A stretch of 26,669 bases of DNA, from assembly GCA_037440345.1 (NCBI GenBank), contig JBBIUJ010000012.1:1-26669 (forward strand), in the 5' to 3' direction. Positions 22,310 through 26,669 of the stretch are shown here, piece after piece. Source of the DNA: CAINVV01 sp037440345 (lineage in GTDB: Bacteria; Bacteroidota; Bacteroidia; Bacteroidales; Prolixibacteraceae). Made by a program: the position numbers and the translations under genes. The notes below the pieces were generated by a model. That model searched no databases, had not been told where the DNA came from, and saw only the letters and a program-made list of their open reading frames with translations. Numbering within the stretch: the first letter of the stretch is position 1; every line of letters starts with the position of its first letter.

Positions 22310-23748
22310 TTGTTATATTCAACCTCTGCATCCGGCCTAACAATGGTATAGGCTGCACTCAATTTGAAGGAGATGAACCGGTCGGTAGGATTGTTGGTAA
22401 GGTTTCGGCGTTTAAAGAAGAAAAACAGCTGGCCCTCGCCCCAAAACTCCTTGACATACTCCCTTTGAAGCTCCGTTACTATGGTTGTGCTTGTCAATGC
22501 TGCGAGCGGTGTGCTGATTCCCCTTTTGCTTCTTACCGTATTCAGGTAGTCAGTTGCTGCAGAAAGATCCGAATCAATGGTACATTCTGAAGCTATATAG
22601 TACATTTCCGACATTCGAATGAGCGGAATTCTCTGGGCAAAAGTGGTTTTGTATGCATCAGGCTGACTAAACTTCATCAGGATATAATTTGTACTATAAC
22701 CGAATGTTGCCGTTTTTGTCAGATACAGGAATCGATAGTCAGTTGCCCCCACGGTGGTTTTTTGGTACCAGTTTCCGAAGTAGTAGCTGCCTTTCGACAA
22801 GGTCATACTTTGAGCGACATCAGATGACAACCATTTATTATACAAAGATTTAAGGTTGTAAATATTTATACAGAAAAGTTGCTCAGTGGAGAAAGTAAAG
22901 TCCCTGCTTTTTTCTTCAGAAACAGTAACATTGGCCGGATCTACCCATGGGAACATGGTTTTTCCCTCATTGATGACCTCGGTTGCATATTTTAAAGCCT
23001 TTACCTTGTCATTGGCATACATGGCAGCCCTGGCATACAAGGCTTTGGCCGCAAAATAATTCATTCTCATTTGCCTGTCGTTCAGAAAAGCAGATGTTGA
23101 ATTTGTTTTGGCATTGCTTTTCTTGATCGGATCGTTCACCAAAAGGAGCAAAGCTTCGTCCAGATCTTGCATGACATAATCAAGTACCTGTTTGCCGGTC
23201 GAATTTGGCACAATGGTGGTTTGCAATGATTTTACGTAGGGTATACCATTTTTAGTGAGGTCAGTGCAATCCCCAAAAATTTTAAATGTTTCGAGATGCA
23301 AAAACGCCCTTAAGGCAAGAGCCTCTCCTTTAATGATATAATAGTTATCCTCAGTAAAGAGATTTTTATTATTATCTATATTTCCAAGTATATTGTTAAC
23401 ATTGGAAATGACATTATAGAGACCATTCCAAAATTTATCCGTGACATTTCTCACGTTTGTATTGGCTAATTTGCCTTGTGCGATATCATAATAGGATGAG
23501 TTGGAAGCATCCACATCATAGGCGCCTACAAGTGATTCAAAAAAGCCAAAGGTAAGTTCCCGTCCGTAGAGGTTCTCGGAAGTCATGTTTGAATATACAC
23601 CTATCAGTGCATCTTTGTATCCCTGCTCGGTTGACAAGAGGTCCTCCGATTTGACTTTGGTCTTCAATTTAACGTCAAGCCATTTTTCACAAGAGATCAA
23701 ACTGGTCATCAAAATGGCTACTGCAGAATATAAAAATATTTTTTTCAT
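22306..23748 (-). CDS. SusD/RagB family nutrient-binding outer-membrane lipoprotein
   Basis: A 480-residue SusD-like lipoprotein: signal peptide with Cys20 (LISC) and then EKWLDVKLKTKV, where the LDVKP-like motif after the lipid Cys is standard. Helical (TPR-like) stretches follow, e.g. GEALALRAFLHLETFKIFGD and AAKALYARAAMYANDKVK, and the C-terminal half contains the usual RIPLIRMSEMYYIASEC and YLNTVRSKRG. SusD caps the SusC pore and captures substrate. It lies 11 bases downstream of susC and overlaps the DUF4843 gene by 4 bases. Confidence 0.94.
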   Translation of the reverse strand: MKKIFLYSAVAILMTSLISCEKWLDVKLKTKVKSEDLLSTEQGYKDALIGVYSNMTSENLYGRELTFGFFESLVGAYDVDASNSSYYDIAQGKLANTNVRNVTDKFWNGLYNVISNVNNILGNIDNNKNLFTEDNYYIIKGEALALRAFLHLETFKIFGDCTDLTKNGIPYVKSLQTTIVPNSTGKQVLDYVMQDLDEALLLLVNDPIKKSNAKTNSTSAFLNDRQMRMNYFAAKALYARAAMYANDKVKALKYATEVINEGKTMFPWVDPANVTVSEEKSRDFTFSTEQLFCINIYNLKSLYNKWLSSDVAQSMTLSKGSYYFGNWYQKTTVGATDYRFLYLTKTATFGYSTNYILMKFSQPDAYKTTFAQRIPLIRMSEMYYIASECTIDSDLSAATDYLNTVRSKRGISTPLAALTSTTIVTELQREYVKEFWGEGQLFFFFKRRNLTNNPTDRFISFKLSAAYTIVRPDAEVEYNK

Positions 23749-23759
23749 CGTTTTGCCTT

Positions 23760-26669
23760 TTAGAAGTTAAGAATTAAAGAACATGAATTGGTTCTTGCAA
23801 AAGGATAGGCAGTACCTCTCTCAATCTTAACCGTAGAGAAGTTAGCCAGATCATTAAGGTTGACCATGATCTGTAAACGCTGCAGGCTGCACTGCTTCAC
23901 AAAAGCGAACCTGTAGAAATCGTATCCCAGGTTGATGGATGAAATATCCAGGGTACTTAGGTCTTGTACAAACCTTGATGTGGCCAATGTGGGACGCTGC
24001 CAGTCGCCTATCCTCCTGAACAAAACCACATCTCCCGCTTGCTTCCAGCTTTGGTAAAATGCCCTTTTATCTACATTATCGTTCATCTGGGCATTTTCAA
24101 CTTTGCTCACAAGTGTTTGGTTATAGATCTGTCCGCCAAGTCGGTACCTAAATGTCATATTCAGCGTAAATCCTTTGTACTCAAAATTACATCCAATATT
24201 TCCTCTCAATTTTGCTTCGCTGTCGCCACAGACGACTTTATCATTTACATCCCACGTGTCGGTAAGTGTACCATCTTTCCTGACGAAGATCTCTTTCCCT
24301 GTAGCAGGGTCAATGCCTTTCGATTTAACCGCCCAAATAGCAGTCATAGATTGTCCCTCTTCAAACCGGACAAGTGGCCGGTTATCAATTTTTGATGCAT
24401 TGTCCTGTTCAGAATTGATGGCTTGCAACGAGTTGGAAATCTTTTGTATTTTATTTTGGTTATTTATTCCGTTTACAAAAACCGAGAAAGAGGTTCTTTG
24501 TGAAGGATTCGAGAATACTTTGTAATTCAGGTAAAACTCAAGGCCCTTGTTGCTGATCTCTCCCAGGTTTGCTTTGTAGGTGCTGAAACCCAATGACGGA
24601 GGTAAATTGATATCTGTTAACAAATTGGTAGTTGTTGAGTTGTACCAATCCAGTTTAACATTTATTTTGTCGAGCAAATTAAGGTCGGCGCCAATATTTT
24701 GATCATATTTCTGCTGCCATTTAAGATCCTTATTGGCAAGCGCCTCCAGGTAAGTGCCCATCAACCCCTGGTAAGACCTGTCCACATAATAGTTATACAA
24801 CAAAAGGGCCTGTGGGGAATTGAATGCTTGTGAGCCAGTGTATCCAAAAGAAGATCTCAATTTGAGCATTTTAATGGTCCCATTGTGCTTCAAAAAGGGC
24901 TCGTTGTGAACATTCCATCCTATCCCAGCCGACCAGAATGATCCCCACCTGTTGTTTGCGCCAAATTGGGAGGATGCACTCTCCCTTAAAGACAAGTCAA
25001 TAAGATACCGGTTATCATAGGAATAGTTGATGGCCGACAGGACGCCGATTTCCCTGTTCAAGGTCTCGTTCCCGGTTGGTTTTGAGTCCAGGGCATATTG
25101 TTTGGCAAAAATGATGTTGTCCATAGCGGGATTAGGGAATCCCACAGCCGAATAAAGATAATTCTCCGTATTGTCCTGGCGGATGTTGGCGCCAATGTTG
25201 GCGAACAAAGAACTCTTGCCCCAAACTTTGTTGTAGTTGAGGTTCAAATCCCCACCAGTGCTGGTATATTTACCATATGCTGCATCGAAGCTTCCCCTGA
25301 GAAAGAAATTATCATTGCCCGGTAGAATATTTTTGAATTTGGAGTGGGTAGAAGGTAAATAAGTTTCGTTGTTTGAGTTCTGTTTTGTGAAAGAGAACCT
25401 TCCGACCAACTTAAAGGATGCATTCATTTTATACTCCAGATAGGTATTGTTGGTGATGTCAAAATAACCCTGCGCATACCTGGTACCGATGGTGGCATCT
25501 ATCATCGGATTATAAACAGGAGCCGAAAATACAGGGCCATAACCCAATAAACTTCTTAGATCTCCATTGTCCTCCCTCATTCTCCAATAAGGATTGAGCG
25601 CAGCATACTGGCTGAAGCTACCGTATGGGGAATCTTTACTTGATGAGTTCGACAGGCTTAACAGGTTTCTGAAGGTCAATTTCTTATATCTGTATACAAT
25701 GTTCAGTCCACCTGAGGTGGTCGCCCTGTCAGATCCTTTCATTATCCCTTTGATATCCTTGTAACTAAAATCCATGCCTACCCGAAGGGACTCGTCCCCA
25801 ACTTCAATGTTCACTGAGTGCCTATTCCCAAGTCCGACCCGAAGTGGTTGAGCGAGCCAATCGGTATTTACGCCTCTTTGTACTTCTGCCAGATTTTTGT
25901 AGTACAGCTCTTTGTAAGCAATATCACTAGCAGGTTGGGCTTTATCGTACAGTCCCAGAATTCTCTCCAGTTCCAGCTTTTCGGCTGCATTACATAGGTT
26001 GTAGCTGGTTAAGTCGGGCGTCTCGACGGATAAGCCCCCCGTATAATTAAGCCTTAATTCTCCCGGTTTCACTTTTACGGTTTCGATTACGATTACCCCA
26101 TTGGCAGCCTTGGATCCGTATATAGCCTTTGCCGCTGCATCTTTAAGGATGGTGACGCTTTCTATCCTGTTAATATCCAAGTCCATCACCTTTTGGGCCT
26201 GGGTCTCAAAACCATCCAAAATGAAGAGGGGAAGATTTGGGTTCGACATGTACTGATCCCGGACATCGGGGAAAGAAGATACCCCGCGAATATTCATGTC
26301 CGGCATTACATTGGGATTGGAACCGGTCAAGGTATTATCCAGGATATTTAAAGAGGGCTCAATGTTTTTCAAGGACTGAAAAACGTTCTGCACACCTGAA
26401 GCAAGAATTTCCTTTTTGGTAAATGAGGTGGTAGACCCGGTAAAACTTCCCGTCTTTCTTTCAAAAATACCGTTGACTACAATATCCTTCATGGTAATTT
26501 CAGATTCATTCATGACGATATCTAGGATGGACCTGCTATTTAACGGAACTTCCTGGGTATCCATTCCAATGAAACTAAAAACCAGGATGGTTGACGGATC
26601 GTCTGAAACAGTCAACTTGTAATTGCCCTCAGCATCGGTTGTAGTCCCAATTTGTGCCTTTTTAATTAC
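23760..26669 (-). CDS. SusC/RagA family TonB-dependent outer-membrane transporter, 5' end missing
   Basis: At least 969 codons of a SusC-like receptor, running off the right window edge. The visible N-terminus is the end of a carboxypeptidase-regulatory-like domain (KAQIGTTTDAEGNYKLTVSD), followed by MKDIVVNGIFERKTGSFTGS, then the plug with MNIRGVSSFPDVRDQY and PLFILDGFE, then RIESVTILKDAAAKAIYGSK and NGVIVIETVK, standard for SusC. The rest is a beta barrel ending in ARTNSCSLILNF with terminal Phe. It imports nutrient with TonB energy; the substrate is unknown, but the linked peptidase points to peptides. No signal peptide or TonB box can be seen because the start lies outside. Confidence 0.94.
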   Translation of the reverse strand, partial: VIKKAQIGTTTDAEGNYKLTVSDDPSTILVFSFIGMDTQEVPLNSRSILDIVMNESEITMKDIVVNGIFERKTGSFTGSTTSFTKKEILASGVQNVFQSLKNIEPSLNILDNTLTGSNPNVMPDMNIRGVSSFPDVRDQYMSNPNLPLFILDGFETQAQKVMDLDINRIESVTILKDAAAKAIYGSKAANGVIVIETVKVKPGELRLNYTGGLSVETPDLTSYNLCNAAEKLELERILGLYDKAQPASDIAYKELYYKNLAEVQRGVNTDWLAQPLRVGLGNRHSVNIEVGDESLRVGMDFSYKDIKGIMKGSDRATTSGGLNIVYRYKKLTFRNLLSLSNSSSKDSPYGSFSQYAALNPYWRMREDNGDLRSLLGYGPVFSAPVYNPMIDATIGTRYAQGYFDITNNTYLEYKMNASFKLVGRFSFTKQNSNNETYLPSTHSKFKNILPGNDNFFLRGSFDAAYGKYTSTGGDLNLNYNKVWGKSSLFANIGANIRQDNTENYLYSAVGFPNPAMDNIIFAKQYALDSKPTGNETLNREIGVLSAINYSYDNRYLIDLSLRESASSQFGANNRWGSFWSAGIGWNVHNEPFLKHNGTIKMLKLRSSFGYTGSQAFNSPQALLLYNYYVDRSYQGLMGTYLEALANKDLKWQQKYDQNIGADLNLLDKINVKLDWYNSTTTNLLTDINLPPSLGFSTYKANLGEISNKGLEFYLNYKVFSNPSQRTSFSVFVNGINNQNKIQKISNSLQAINSEQDNASKIDNRPLVRFEEGQSMTAIWAVKSKGIDPATGKEIFVRKDGTLTDTWDVNDKVVCGDSEAKLRGNIGCNFEYKGFTLNMTFRYRLGGQIYNQTLVSKVENAQMNDNVDKRAFYQSWKQAGDVVLFRRIGDWQRPTLATSRFVQDLSTLDISSINLGYDFYRFAFVKQCSLQRLQIMVNLNDLANFSTVKIERGTAYPFARTNSCSLILNF

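Overview
The window comes from a member of the Bacteroidota. A SusC/SusD pair with SusD-type lipoproteins fills the right end. The promoters seen lack strong Shine-Dalgarno sequences, and several families are typical of that phylum: DUF4843, PKD-like lipoprotein, DUF4369-TlpA, S46 dipeptidyl-peptidase and DUF6695. Nothing here allows a genus call. Nearly all genes lie on the minus strand; the exceptions are a small membrane protein/HTH pair at the left and an HtrA protease in the middle. There are no tRNA, rRNA, CRISPR or intact insertion sequences.

Left part (1-2,050): a divergent intergenic region, a membrane protein overlapping an XRE-type regulator, a convergent YafK-type L,D-transpeptidase-family protein and a small Cys-rich GDCCVxC protein. 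Middle-left (2,163-8,639): a thiol, sulfur and redox cluster. It holds a secreted rhodanese-thioredoxin fusion; an operon DUF4395, cysteine dioxygenase, a CSAD/GAD-like PLP decarboxylase (frameshifted) and a DUF6695 protein; an OB-fold (tRNA_anti-like) gene (frameshifted) followed by YceI; and a secreted thioredoxin-like protein. Each of these four transcription units is preceded by the same two-box element, TGTCAGG-N14/15-CGAC. The element looks like an alternative (ECF-type) sigma-factor promoter and is the most striking unlabelled signal in the window.

Middle (8,818-12,041): a likely six-gene operon made of an ECF sigma factor, a short zinc-finger (HX3CX2C) anti-sigma, NrtS, an AraC-type regulator, an SRPBCC protein and an AhpD/CMD-like protein, closed by a terminator. 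An ECF sigma factor with a potentially redox-sensing anti-sigma lies next to a set of thiol-redox genes sharing an ECF-like promoter. I infer that they form one local regulon. Cysteine dioxygenase plus the decarboxylase would turn cysteine into cysteine sulfinate and then hypotaurine.

Middle-right (12,132-16,473): a FucP-type sugar transporter, the HtrA/Do protease (plus strand) and a secreted thioredoxin-domain protein. Right part (16,679-26,669): a nutrient-uptake locus on the minus strand, SusC (5' end outside the window), SusD, DUF4843 lipoprotein, a short overlooked ORF, PKD-like lipoprotein, an attenuator-like terminator, DUF4369-TlpA oxidoreductase and S46 dipeptidyl-peptidase. The peptidase and the absence of carbohydrate enzymes suggest oligopeptides, not glycans, as substrate. 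Two genes are broken by apparent one-base deletions in short runs. Real decay and sequence error cannot be told apart from the sequence alone.
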